This document shows, piece after piece, positions 14,515 through 22,043 of a DNA stretch of 64,000 nucleotides. Position numbers and translations under genes: made by a program. Position 1 is the first letter of the stretch, and every line of letters starts with the position of its first letter. The DNA is from Kutzneria sp044547355 (lineage in GTDB: Bacteria; Actinomycetota; Actinomycetes; Mycobacteriales; Pseudonocardiaceae): positions 248,001 to 312,000 of the forward strand of contig NZ_JBIUAG010000004.1 of assembly GCF_044547355.1 (NCBI RefSeq). Direction: 5' to 3'. The notes under the pieces were generated by a model. The model was not told where the DNA came from, made no database searches, and worked only from the letters and a program-made list of their open reading frames with translations.

Positions 14515-17421
14515 GTGGACGTCGTTCTCGGCATTCTGGGTGGCACCGCGCTCCGTGTCGGCGGTCGGCTGAGCACCGACTGGGGCCGGCCGAAAGAGCA
14601 CGCCGTGCTCGCGGCGCTGGCGACACAGCCAGGTAGGAGCGTGTCAGTCGAAACGCTGAGCGACTGGGTCTGGGGCGGCGACGAGGCCCCCAGCAATCCG
14701 ACCTCCGCGTTGCACACGCACACGAGTCGAATTCGAGTCCCTTTAAATAGGGAGTTGCCGCGGGTCGAACTGGCAAGCGAACATCATGCCTACAGGTTGG
14801 TCATCGATCACTCGCAGATCGACTACTTCGCGTTCGGTGAGACGATGACGCGTGCCCGCCGGGTCGGCGCGGCCGGCGACCACGACCAGGCCTGCGCCCT
14901 GGCCCGGCAGGCGCTCGCGCTGTGGCGCGGCACGCCGCTGCTGGAGCTGGACAGCGACCGCGCCCGCAACTGGCGGCGCAGCGTGATCGAGAACGAGTGG
15001 ATCCCGGCCAACATCGACCTGATCACCTCGCTTGTCGACGTCGGCGACCCCGCCGAGGCACTGCGCCTGCTCAACGAGTTGGACCGCGACCACGGCGACA
15101 ACCTGCTGGCCGCCAAACAACGGCTGCGCGCCCTCTACGCGCAGTGGCGGATCGATCCGGCGACGTCGTTCTTCCTCGACTTCCGCAAACGCATGCGGGA
15201 CAACGGCGACGAGGAGTCCGCGGCCGAGATCCTCCGCTTCCACGAGCAGCTCACCGCCGGGCAGGCCCTTGCCGCGCCGCGGCGGGTGCGTCCCGACCAG
15301 CTGCCCGACCCGGTGCCCGACTTCACCGGACGCCAGGACCTGGTGGCCCAGTTGGATGCCGCGTTCTCGGCCTCGGCCAAGGTTGTCGTGCTCGGCGGTC
15401 CCGGTGGCGTGGGCAAGACGGCGCTGGCCGTGTACTGGGCGCGGCGGCGCCGGATCCCCGACGGCACGATGCGTGTGGACCTCAACGGCTTCGGCCGCGG
15501 CCCCCGGATCGGCGCGCCCGAGATCATCGAGACGTTCCTCGTCTCGCTCGGCGTCGCGGTCGAACGGATACCCACCGCGCCGGCTCGGGCGGCGGAGCTA
15601 CGGGAGCGGATGGCCGACCGTCGCATGGTGGTGCTGCTCGACAACGCCAGTGAGTCGGCTGAGATCCAGGCCGTCCTGCCGCTGCTCGGAGCCGCCTTCG
15701 TGATCGTGACCAGCCGAAACCGGCTGGTCGGCCTGGCCGTCTCGCACGGCGCGAAGTCGATCACGGTGCCGCCGCTCACCCGCGAGCAGGGCCTGGCGCT
15801 GCTGCTGAGCCGGATGGGCCGGCCGGCCGCGGACATCGACGCCGCGGTGCGGCTGGCCGCCCGGTGCGAGGGATTCCCGCTGGCGATCACCCTTGTCGGG
15901 GAACACGTCGGGCGGTCCCCGGGGGTCGCGCTGACCGCCTTCGCCGAGCGGTTGGACGGCCCGCGTCTGCTGCGGCTCGGCGACCGCGAGACCAGCATGG
16001 CCAAGGTCTTCGAGCTGTCCTATCTGGCGTTGAAGCCCGGTGCGCAGCGGCTGTTCCGGCTGTTGGGGCTGCACGTCGGCCTGGATCTCAGCGTCGCCGC
16101 GGCCACCGCGCTGGCTGGCATGGACGTCGAGGCCGAACTAGAGGACCTGGTCGGCGCGCACCTGCTCGACCGGCGCGGCGAACTGGACCGCTTCGCCTTC
16201 CACGACCTGATCAGGGGATTCGCCGCGGAGTTGGCCGACGCCGCCGACTTCGCCACCGAGCGGGTGGCGGCCGAGACGCGACTGCAGAGTTTCTACTTCC
16301 ATTCGGCCAACGCCGCCGATCAGGCGGTCTTCGCGTATGACGCCGGCGTGCCGCCGCTGGCCCTGGAGCCGGGCGTCACGCCGCTGGCGTTCGACAGCGC
16401 GGACGAGGCGCGGCGGTGGTACGAGATCGAGCAGGGCAACCTCCTCGCGGTCGTCCGGCTGGCCCTGCGCCGGGACCAGTTCGACTACTGGCGGACGCCG
16501 CAGGTTGTCGCCCCGGCGTTCTGCCGATTTGGTTTCCTTGACGCCGCGAGACGAACATGGGAACTGTCGCTCGTGCTGTCCGTGCACGCCGGTGACTACG
16601 CCGAAGGCGCGTCGGCCAACAATTTCGCGGCCTTTCTCATGCATATCGGAGATAGTGACGGCGCTCGCCCGTGGTTGGAGAGGGCGAGGCGAATCGCCGG
16701 AAACCTCGACGATGACAGCAGTATAGCGGCCGCGGAACACCTGCTGGGGCGGCTTGAATTCGCGCGGAAAAGGTACCTCGATGCGGTTCCCTTTTTTGAG
16801 CGGGCGCTGGAGGCTGCGCGTCGAGCGGACGATGTCAATCTGATCGCCGCGACGATGTGTCGACTGGGTGCTACCTTTAGGGCGTGTGGGCGATATGAGA
16901 TAGCGACCAAGTTCCTGTACCAATCACTGCATCTGCGTGAGGAGAACGCGGATATTTCCGGTCAGGGTGCGTGTCTGATGGAAATCGGCACGCTGCTGGC
17001 CGAGCGCGGCGAGTTCGTGAGCGCGCTTGGCCTTTGCGAGCGAGCCGTCGCCCTGGTCGAGCAGATCCAGGATCTCGCCGGCGCGCGCGAGGCCCGCATC
17101 CGGCTGGTTCAGCTTCACCTCGACCGCGGCGGCCACGGCGGCGATGCCGTCGCGCACGCGCTGCGGGCGATCGAACTCGCGCGCCAGACCTGGCACCTCG
17201 AGGACGAGGCTCGGGCGCTGGACCTGCTTGGACAGGTTCAGCACCGTGCGGGCGACCGCGATGCCGCGGAGTCGGCCTGGCGCTCGGCGCTGCGCATCCA
17301 CCTCGACCGCGGGGACCCTCAGGCTCAGGTCGTGCGGGCCCGTCTCGACGAGCTCGCTCACCCAGCCGCAGTGCCGGAGCGGCGGTCCGACAGCCCTCGC
17401 GTGGTTCGACGTAACGCGTAG
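14515..17421 (+). CDS. SARP-family regulator: BTAD, NB-ARC and TPR domains (AfsR-like), with a TTA codon
   Basis: From the GTG at 14515 (AGGGGG about ten bases upstream) the product is 968 residues; an ATG at 14488 is an alternative. Residues 1-95 form the winged-helix DNA-binding domain (GRPKEHAVLAALATQPGR), 100-245 the bacterial transcriptional activation domain, and about 285-600 NB-ARC with Walker A GGPGGVGKTAL near 293 and LDNAS in Walker B. The C-terminal third holds TPR repeats. AfsR-type SARPs activate secondary-metabolite or differentiation genes. Codon 77 is TTA (14743-14745), so translation should depend on the bldA-type tRNA. Codon use in the TPR part is less GC-biased than in the neighbours, hinting at a separate history. 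Confidence 0.92.
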   Translation: MDVVLGILGGTALRVGGRLSTDWGRPKEHAVLAALATQPGRSVSVETLSDWVWGGDEAPSNPTSALHTHTSRIRVPLNRELPRVELASEHHAYRLVIDHSQIDYFAFGETMTRARRVGAAGDHDQACALARQALALWRGTPLLELDSDRARNWRRSVIENEWIPANIDLITSLVDVGDPAEALRLLNELDRDHGDNLLAAKQRLRALYAQWRIDPATSFFLDFRKRMRDNGDEESAAEILRFHEQLTAGQALAAPRRVRPDQLPDPVPDFTGRQDLVAQLDAAFSASAKVVVLGGPGGVGKTALAVYWARRRRIPDGTMRVDLNGFGRGPRIGAPEIIETFLVSLGVAVERIPTAPARAAELRERMADRRMVVLLDNASESAEIQAVLPLLGAAFVIVTSRNRLVGLAVSHGAKSITVPPLTREQGLALLLSRMGRPAADIDAAVRLAARCEGFPLAITLVGEHVGRSPGVALTAFAERLDGPRLLRLGDRETSMAKVFELSYLALKPGAQRLFRLLGLHVGLDLSVAAATALAGMDVEAELEDLVGAHLLDRRGELDRFAFHDLIRGFAAELADAADFATERVAAETRLQSFYFHSANAADQAVFAYDAGVPPLALEPGVTPLAFDSADEARRWYEIEQGNLLAVVRLALRRDQFDYWRTPQVVAPAFCRFGFLDAARRTWELSLVLSVHAGDYAEGASANNFAAFLMHIGDSDGARPWLERARRIAGNLDDDSSIAAAEHLLGRLEFARKRYLDAVPFFERALEAARRADDVNLIAATMCRLGATFRACGRYEIATKFLYQSLHLREENADISGQGACLMEIGTLLAERGEFVSALGLCERAVALVEQIQDLAGAREARIRLVQLHLDRGGHGGDAVAHALRAIELARQTWHLEDEARALDLLGQVQHRAGDRDAAESAWRSALRIHLDRGDPQAQVVRARLDELAHPAAVPERRSDSPRVVRRNA

Positions 17422-17532
17422 AAGGCCGATCTGGTTCAAAATTCTACGACCTTGCTGGTGATGGTCCTAGTGCGTGTCGAATGTCCGCAGATTCACCCGG
17501 TCGGGTAGTACGCTGCACGATATCGCCGACGG

Positions 17533-17544
17533 CTGCACGTGCAC
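17533..17544. promoter_or_regulatory. Second GTGCACGTGCAG element, reverse orientation
   Basis: CTGCACGTGCAC here is the reverse complement of the 12-mer at 14404-14415. It lies in the AT-richer gap after the SARP gene and upstream of the small ORF at 17641. A promoter-like pair, TTGTAC (17593-17598) and TATCGT (17617-17622) with 18 bases between, follows downstream. Confidence 0.35.
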
Positions 17545-17640
17545 AACGTGCTGACCAGCACCTTCATCCTCGACCGAAAACGTGACTCGGGGTTGTACTA
17601 CGATTGGGTGTCACGCTATCGTCCCGCTCTGCTTGTCGAC

Positions 17641-17880
17641 ATGAAACCCCGGACATGCGATAGCGAAAGGCGCACCACGTTGATCGAAGGCCTACTGACC
17701 GGCGCCGCCATGATGGTGGCCGTGGCGAATCCAGAACCGGCCGCTGAGCCGGTTGTCGCCCCTCAACACCAGGCGGCTGCGGCCGGGACCTGGAAATTCG
17801 CCGTGATCCAGCCAGATTGCTGGCGGGTCGGGTACGGCATGCAGATGGATCCGGTCAATTCCGGAACCGTGGAGAGCTGA
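17641..17880 (+). CDS. Small possibly exported hypothetical protein
   Basis: The frame from ATG 17641 gives 79 residues; a TTG at 17680 preceded by GAAAGG would give 66. The longer form has a basic N-terminus, a moderately hydrophobic stretch (GLLTGAAMMVAVA) and then PEPAAEPVVAP, which looks like a weak signal peptide with cleavage after AVA. The mature tail, GTWKFAVIQPDCWRVGYGMQ, has one cysteine and two tryptophans. The frame ends at a hairpin terminator (17889-17916), which supports a real transcript. It resembles no family I know; a small secreted factor under control of the adjacent SARP is speculation. Confidence 0.4.
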   Translation: MKPRTCDSERRTTLIEGLLTGAAMMVAVANPEPAAEPVVAPQHQAAAAGTWKFAVIQPDCWRVGYGMQMDPVNSGTVES

Positions 17881-17888
17881 TTTGCCGG

Positions 17889-17916
17889 CCGCCGCGGGAA
17901 CGGGGACCCGCGGCGG
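17889..17916. terminator. GC-rich hairpin between convergent genes
   Basis: CCGCCGCGGG (17889-17898) pairs exactly with CCCGCGGCGG (17907-17916) around an eight-base loop. It lies between the small ORF and the methyltransferase gene, which converge on it, and can serve both. Confidence 0.7.
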
Positions 17917-17922
17917 TCGGTT

Positions 17923-18957
17923 TCAGTTCGACAGGAGGTAGAACTGCCACTTGTCGGACTCGAGGGGGAGGGTCTCGACGGTGCCGAAGCCGGCTTGCCG
18001 GGCGTAGCGGTGGAGGGTGGCGGGGCGCATGACGGTGCCGGTGGCGGCGGAGTCGGGGGAGCCCATGGCGTACGGCAGGCAGGAGATGACGCTCCAGCCG
18101 TAGAGGTACTGCTCGCGCGGGGAGGCGGGGGTGGTGGGGGAGGGGTCGGTGCGGGCGTCGAGGACGAGCACGAAGCCGTTGTCGGCCAAGGACTGGCGGG
18201 CAGCGCTGAGCACGGCGACGGGGTGGGACATGTCGTGCAGGGCCTCGATGATGGTGACGACGTCGTACGGGCCGTCGAGGCCGGTGGCGGCGTCGGCGGC
18301 GGAGTAGCGGACGCGGTCGTCCACACCGGACTCGGCGGCATTGGCGGTGGCGGCGGAGATGGCCTCGGGGTCGAGGTCGAGACCGTGCACGGTGATCTCG
18401 GGGTAGGCCAGGGCCATGCCGATGCTGGACCAGCCGAGGCCGCAGGCGACGTCGGCGACGCGGGCGCCGGCGGACAGTCGCTTGTGGACGGAGGGAATGG
18501 ACGGCAGCCACTCCTGGCCCAGCAGGCCGAGGAAGGCGGCGCGGTTGGAGGGCTGGCGACCCTCGGGCTCCCACGGCATGGGGGCGGGCGCACTGCCGGT
18601 GCGGAAGGCGTCGGCGACGTCGCTGAGCGCCCGGGCGGCGCGGACGAGTTGGATGCTCATGGTGGTCCCGAACAGCAGACTCGACGGGTCGGCGAGCACG
18701 GGGACGTGGCCGGCGGGCAGGAGATAACGGCCGGGCGCGACGACCTCGACGAGGCCGACGGCGGCCTGGTGGTCCAGCCACTCGCGGGCGTACCGCTCGG
18801 CCGTCTCGGTGCGTGCGGCCAGTTCCGCGGAAGTGAGGGGGCCGTCGGAGGCGAGCGTGCGGTAGTAGCCGAGACGTTCCCCGAGGTAGATCGTGTACAG
18901 CTCCAGGGTGCCCACGGCGTTCTGGAAGATCCTGGCGGACAGCTCGGTCGGCTCCAT
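17923..18957 (-). CDS. SAM-dependent methyltransferase with N-terminal winged-helix dimerisation domain
   Basis: The 344-residue protein has the layout of small-molecule O- or C-methyltransferases. Residues 1-90 form a winged-helix dimerisation region (TELSARIFQNAVGTLELYTI). The class I Rossmann fold follows, with motif I VADVACGLGWSSIGMALAYP near residue 160, GLDLDPEAI, and DVVTIIEALHDMSHP as motif IV. Many relatives act on polyketides or phenolic metabolites; the substrate is not readable. The ATG at 18957 lies 14 bases downstream of the membrane-protein gene, so it probably forms an operon with it and the sigma factor gene upstream. It ends at the terminator hairpin at 17889. Confidence 0.88.
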   Translation of the reverse strand: MEPTELSARIFQNAVGTLELYTIYLGERLGYYRTLASDGPLTSAELAARTETAERYAREWLDHQAAVGLVEVVAPGRYLLPAGHVPVLADPSSLLFGTTMSIQLVRAARALSDVADAFRTGSAPAPMPWEPEGRQPSNRAAFLGLLGQEWLPSIPSVHKRLSAGARVADVACGLGWSSIGMALAYPEITVHGLDLDPEAISAATANAAESGVDDRVRYSAADAATGLDGPYDVVTIIEALHDMSHPVAVLSAARQSLADNGFVLVLDARTDPSPTTPASPREQYLYGWSVISCLPYAMGSPDSAATGTVMRPATLHRYARQAGFGTVETLPLESDKWQFYLLSN

Positions 18958-18971
18958 GCCGTCCACCCTGG

Positions 18972-19472
18972 TCAGCCCAGGGCCTTCACCGCAACCTTGA
19001 GCACGATGACCAGCGCCCCGACCAGCGCGCTGGTCAGGCCGATGCCGACGCTGGCCCGCCCGGAGTGCCCGCTGCGGCCGGCCGCCAGCAGTCCCCAGCC
19101 GAACATGAGCGCCACCGCCGTGCCCAGGGAGATCCACACGGCGGTGTCGATCGGCACGCCCGCCGCGGCCAGGAGCAACAGCATCACCAGCGGCAGCAAG
19201 GCGTTCTCGACGATGCTGAACTCCTCGGCCAGCGAGTGCCGCAGCCCCCGCAGCCACGACGCCGAGCCGCCGGCGATGCCCTCGCCGAGGAAGTGCGCGT
19301 ACGAGAAGGCGATCCAGTACACGAGCAGCGTCGCCGGCACCGCCACCGCGGCGGTCGCCAACGACTGCACCGTCGCGATCAGCGCCGCGCAGATGGCCGT
19401 GCCGTGCACCGCCCCCGCCGCGTTGTGCGACGGCTCGACCACGTGCGCCAGAACCTTCAACCACCGGGGCAT
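18972..19472 (-). CDS. Integral membrane protein, about five helices
   Basis: The 166-residue product has hydrophobic segments at about residues 22-40, 45-62, 88-108, 112-132 and 142-162. FSYAHFLGEG between helices 2 and 3 contains polar residues that could face a pore or substrate. I do not recognise a named family. The gene lies 25 bases after the sigma factor stop and 14 before the methyltransferase. A perfect 12-base palindrome, CTGAAGCTTCAG (19490-19501), overlaps the sigma factor stop codon just upstream and might act on expression of this pair. Confidence 0.7.
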   Translation of the reverse strand: MPRWLKVLAHVVEPSHNAAGAVHGTAICAALIATVQSLATAAVAVPATLLVYWIAFSYAHFLGEGIAGGSASWLRGLRHSLAEEFSIVENALLPLVMLLLLAAAGVPIDTAVWISLGTAVALMFGWGLLAAGRSGHSGRASVGIGLTSALVGALVIVLKVAVKALG

Positions 19473-19497
19473 GCCCGCAACCTAACACCCTGAAGCT

Positions 19498-20418
19498 TCA
19501 GTGCGGATCGAAGACAAACCTCTCGAACAGGGCCGGGTCGTGGAAGGCGGTGATTCGGGTGATGGCGGAGCCCTGGAGGTCGAGGAGGGTGATGCCGTGG
19601 GGGCGGCCGTCGAGGAAGGTGCCGAAGGCGGGGGCGGAGTTGGCGCGGGTGGGGTGCAGGCGCCAGGAGCCGGAGCGGATGACGCGGGAGAGGAAGGTGG
19701 TGACGGCGGGGCGGCCGGCGAACCAGGTGAGGTGGGGCGGCATCTCCAGGGTGACGTCGGCGGCGAGCAGGCGGGTGAGCAGGGCGGGGTCGGCGTTCTC
19801 GAAGGCGGCGGCGAACTGGTCGAGGGTGGCGCGCTGGGCGGCGGAGGAGGGTTCGGAGGTGTTGTCCTCGGCCGGTGAGACGGAGGCGAGCTGGGTGCGG
19901 GCGCGTTGCAGCAGGCTGTTGACGGCGGCGACGGAGACGTCGAGCAGGTCGGCGACCTCGGCGGCGGGCCAGGCGAGGACGTCACGCAGGATCAGCACGG
20001 CCCGTTGCCGCGCGGAGAGGTGCTGCATGGCGGCGACGAGGGCCAGCCGGACACTGCCCCGGGAGGCGACGACGGAGGCGGGGTCGGTGACCAGGGCGTC
20101 GGGAATGGGTTGCAGCCACGGCACTTCGGGGCTGCGCACGAGGGCGGTGTCGGGATCGAAGGTGGCGGCGCCGAGACCGGACGGCAGCGGCCGGCGGCCA
20201 CGGCGTTCGAGGGCGGTCAGGCAGACGTTGGTGGCGATCCGGTAGAGCCAGGTGCGCAGCGACGCCCGCCCGGGGTCGAAGGTCTCGCGGGACCGCCACG
20301 CCCGCAGCATGGTCTCCTGTACGAGGTCCTCGGCGTCGACCACGGAGCCGGTCATCCGGTAGCAGTGGGCGAGCAGCTCGCGGCGGTGCGTGTCCAGGTC
20401 GATCGTCACGACGTACAT
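19498..20418 (-). CDS. ECF RNA polymerase sigma factor, SigG-like, with SnoaL-like C-terminal domain
   Basis: The ATG at 20418 gives 306 residues. Region 2 is near residues 8-75 (LLAHCYRMTGSVVDAEDLVQ, then RTWLYRIATNVCL), region 4 near 135-190 (LSARQRAVLILRDVLAWPAAEV). WLQPIPD between them is characteristic of the SigG/TIGR02960 group. The C-terminal 110 residues (RATLDQFAAAFENADPALLT) form a SnoaL-like domain that in related ECFs controls activity in place of an anti-sigma factor. A longer frame upstream exists but carries no family sequence. It is divergent from the small ABM-like gene at 20506 and probably leads an operon with the membrane protein and methyltransferase. Confidence 0.9.
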   Translation of the reverse strand: MYVVTIDLDTHRRELLAHCYRMTGSVVDAEDLVQETMLRAWRSRETFDPGRASLRTWLYRIATNVCLTALERRGRRPLPSGLGAATFDPDTALVRSPEVPWLQPIPDALVTDPASVVASRGSVRLALVAAMQHLSARQRAVLILRDVLAWPAAEVADLLDVSVAAVNSLLQRARTQLASVSPAEDNTSEPSSAAQRATLDQFAAAFENADPALLTRLLAADVTLEMPPHLTWFAGRPAVTTFLSRVIRSGSWRLHPTRANSAPAFGTFLDGRPHGITLLDLQGSAITRITAFHDPALFERFVFDPH

Positions 20419-20505
20419 ACTCGCCGCCGCCCCGGAAATCATCGCGATGAGTCGAGGCCGGCCGCCGGGTAGGTACTGGCGCACACCCACCATCGGGAGG
20501 AACCA

Positions 20506-20805
20506 GTGAGCAGGACAGTGATGGTCCGTTACCGCACCCGGCCGGAGGCCGCCGAGGAGAACCAGCGCCTGGTCGAGGCGGTGTTCCGGGAGCTCAACGC
20601 GGACGACCCGGGCGGCCTGCGCTACGCCACGTTCCGGCTGGACGACGGCGTCACCTTCGTGCACGTCGCGAGGTTCGAGGGCGAGGACAACCCGTTGCAG
20701 CGCTCGGCCGCGTTCAAGGAGTTCCAGCAGGACGTCGGCGCTCGCATGGAGAGCGGGCCGGAGCGTTCGGACGACGTCACGTTGGTCGGCGAGTACGGCT
20801 TCTAG
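20506..20805 (+). CDS. Small ABM-like alpha/beta-barrel protein
   Basis: The 99-residue protein (GTG start, GGAGG ten bases upstream) has the alternating beta-alpha pattern of dimeric ferredoxin-like proteins: VMVRYRTRPEAAEENQRLVE, then TFVHVARFEGEDNPLQRS. This fold includes antibiotic biosynthesis monooxygenase-like and quinol monooxygenase-like proteins. Catalytic residues are not obvious. It is transcribed divergently from the SigG-like sigma factor gene, a common placement for targets or partners of such sigma factors. It is followed by a strong hairpin terminator. Confidence 0.7.
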   Translation: MSRTVMVRYRTRPEAAEENQRLVEAVFRELNADDPGGLRYATFRLDDGVTFVHVARFEGEDNPLQRSAAFKEFQQDVGARMESGPERSDDVTLVGEYGF

Positions 20806-20819
20806 GCGGTCCGCACGTC

Positions 20820-20856
20820 GTCGAGCGGCGCGGACCGGGGGGTCGCGCCGCTCGAC
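20820..20856 (+). terminator. Hairpin terminator after the ABM-like gene
   Basis: A perfect 13-base stem, GTCGAGCGGCGCG (20820-20832) with CGCGCCGCTCGAC (20844-20856), encloses an 11-base loop. It starts 14 bases after the stop codon. Confidence 0.8.
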
Positions 20857-20880
20857 CACGGCCTCCTTGTGGTTTGTGCC

Positions 20881-20910
20881 ACGTACTAAGTAGTTGGTGG
20901 AACGTACTAA
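20881..20910 (+). promoter_or_regulatory. Direct repeat, probable MarR operator
   Basis: ACGTACTAA occurs at 20881-20889 and again at 20902-20910, exactly 21 bases apart, so both copies face the same side of the helix. The region lies 19-48 bases upstream of the MarR start, where a repressor would block its own promoter. It is AT-rich compared with the surroundings. Confidence 0.5.
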
Positions 20911-20928
20911 ATGGGTTAGGCTGCCGGC

Positions 20929-21402
20929 ATGGCGACATCAGGGCAGCGGCGCACGCCGGATCTCGGGGTCACGGACAGTCTCGTTCAGCTTTCGTTCCTC
21001 GTGCAGGGCGTGCTCGCCCGGATCGCCGCCGAACACGATCTGTCCCTGCAACAGGTGCGGCTGCTCGGCGTGCTGCGAGATCGGGAACTGGGCATGGCGG
21101 CCCTGGCCGACGTGCTGGAGCTGGACAAGTCCAGTGCGACCGGTCTGATCGCCCGGGCCGAGCGTCGAGGACTGGTTCAGCGCGCGGCCGTGCCCGAAGA
21201 CCGGCGCGCGGTGCGGGTCCGGCTGACCGACGAGGCCCGGCGCCTGGTCGCGGTGTGCGCGGCCGAGGTGGACCGGGAGATGGCCCGGCTGGTGCAGGGA
21301 CTCACCGAGACCAATCGGGGCCGGCTGTCCCGGCTGGCCAGTCAAGTCGTCCACCACGAGGCTGAGCGACAGGGGATTGACCTGTCCGTCGCCGACATCT
21401 GA
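20929..21402 (+). CDS. MarR family transcriptional regulator
   Basis: The 157-residue protein is a complete MarR repressor. The winged helix spans about residues 35-105, with the recognition helix in LELDKSSATGLIARAERRGL and the wing in VPEDRRAVRVRLTDEARRL. Terminal helices provide dimerisation. MarR proteins usually repress the adjacent oxidoreductase or transporter gene and release DNA on binding a phenolic ligand or on oxidation. Here the FMN reductase gene follows 23 bases later on the same strand. The direct repeats at 20881-20910 are the likely binding site. Confidence 0.92.
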   Translation: MATSGQRRTPDLGVTDSLVQLSFLVQGVLARIAAEHDLSLQQVRLLGVLRDRELGMAALADVLELDKSSATGLIARAERRGLVQRAAVPEDRRAVRVRLTDEARRLVAVCAAEVDREMARLVQGLTETNRGRLSRLASQVVHHEAERQGIDLSVADI

Positions 21403-21425
21403 CGCGAAACCCTTGGAGTGCGAGC

Positions 21426-22043
21426 ATGTCTGACATCGTTGACGGCCGGATCGCGGTCGTGGTGGGAAGCACGCGGCCGGGCCGCATCTGCCCGGGCATC
21501 GCCGGCTGGATCCGGGACCGGTTGCAGAGCGGCAGCCCGTTGTCCTACGAACTGCTGGACCTGGCGGAGATCGATCTGCCCATGCTGGACGAGCCGCTCA
21601 TGGCCGCGCTGGGCCGGTACGAGCACGAGCACACCAAGAGCTGGAGCCGAGCCGTGCGCTCCTACCAGGGATTCGTGTTCGTGTTCCCGCAGTACAACTG
21701 GGGCTATCCCGCCGTGCTGAAGAACGCGCTGGACTTCCTCTACGACGAGTGGCGGGACAAGCCCGCGGCCGTCGCCAGCTACGGCACCCGCGGCGGGAAC
21801 CGGGCCGTCGCTCAACTGAGCAGCGTGTTGCAGGGCCTGCACATGCGCACCGTGGACCAGCAGCTCGAACTGGTCGTCACCGAAGCCGATGTCGATGAGG
21901 ACTGGCAGCTCAAGGACGTCGACGCCACCCTGCGGCCGTACCGTGATCAGGTCCGGGCCGTCGACGCGCAACTGGTCGGCGCCATCGGCGCTCAACCCTC
22001 AGCCGTGCAGACGTCGGTAGGCCTGGGCGGCGCCGGGGTGTAG
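21426..22043 (+). CDS. NAD(P)H-dependent FMN reductase / quinone reductase
   Basis: The 205-residue flavodoxin-fold protein has the FMN phosphate loop GSTRPGR at residues 15-21 and the flavin-contact segment PQYNWGYPAVLKNALDFLY near 85-105, as in ArsH/Chr-like NADPH-dependent FMN reductases. It would reduce quinones, azo compounds, metals or free FMN in the cytosol. The gene follows marR by 23 bases and is probably repressed by it, suggesting a role against electrophilic or quinone stress. The last 15 codons overlap the convergent TAXI lipoprotein gene by 45 bases; the C-terminal PSAVQTSVGLGGAGV is not conserved in the family and may be a read-into extension. Confidence 0.88.
   Translation: MSDIVDGRIAVVVGSTRPGRICPGIAGWIRDRLQSGSPLSYELLDLAEIDLPMLDEPLMAALGRYEHEHTKSWSRAVRSYQGFVFVFPQYNWGYPAVLKNALDFLYDEWRDKPAAVASYGTRGGNRAVAQLSSVLQGLHMRTVDQQLELVVTEADVDEDWQLKDVDATLRPYRDQVRAVDAQLVGAIGAQPSAVQTSVGLGGAGV

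Noticed and set aside
17995..19485. Plus frame of 496 codons opposite the methyltransferase and membrane protein genes
   Set aside because: It spans two real minus-strand genes and shows only Gly/Val/Asp-rich shadow sequence.
19490..19501. CTGAAGCTTCAG palindrome as a listed operator
   Set aside because: It overlaps a stop codon inside a probable operon; a 12-base palindrome alone is weak evidence, so it is only noted under the membrane protein.
19498..20859. Extending the sigma factor to a 453-residue protein
   Set aside because: The extra N-terminal part is the shadow of the divergent ABM-like gene; region 2 homology starts at the ATG at 20418.
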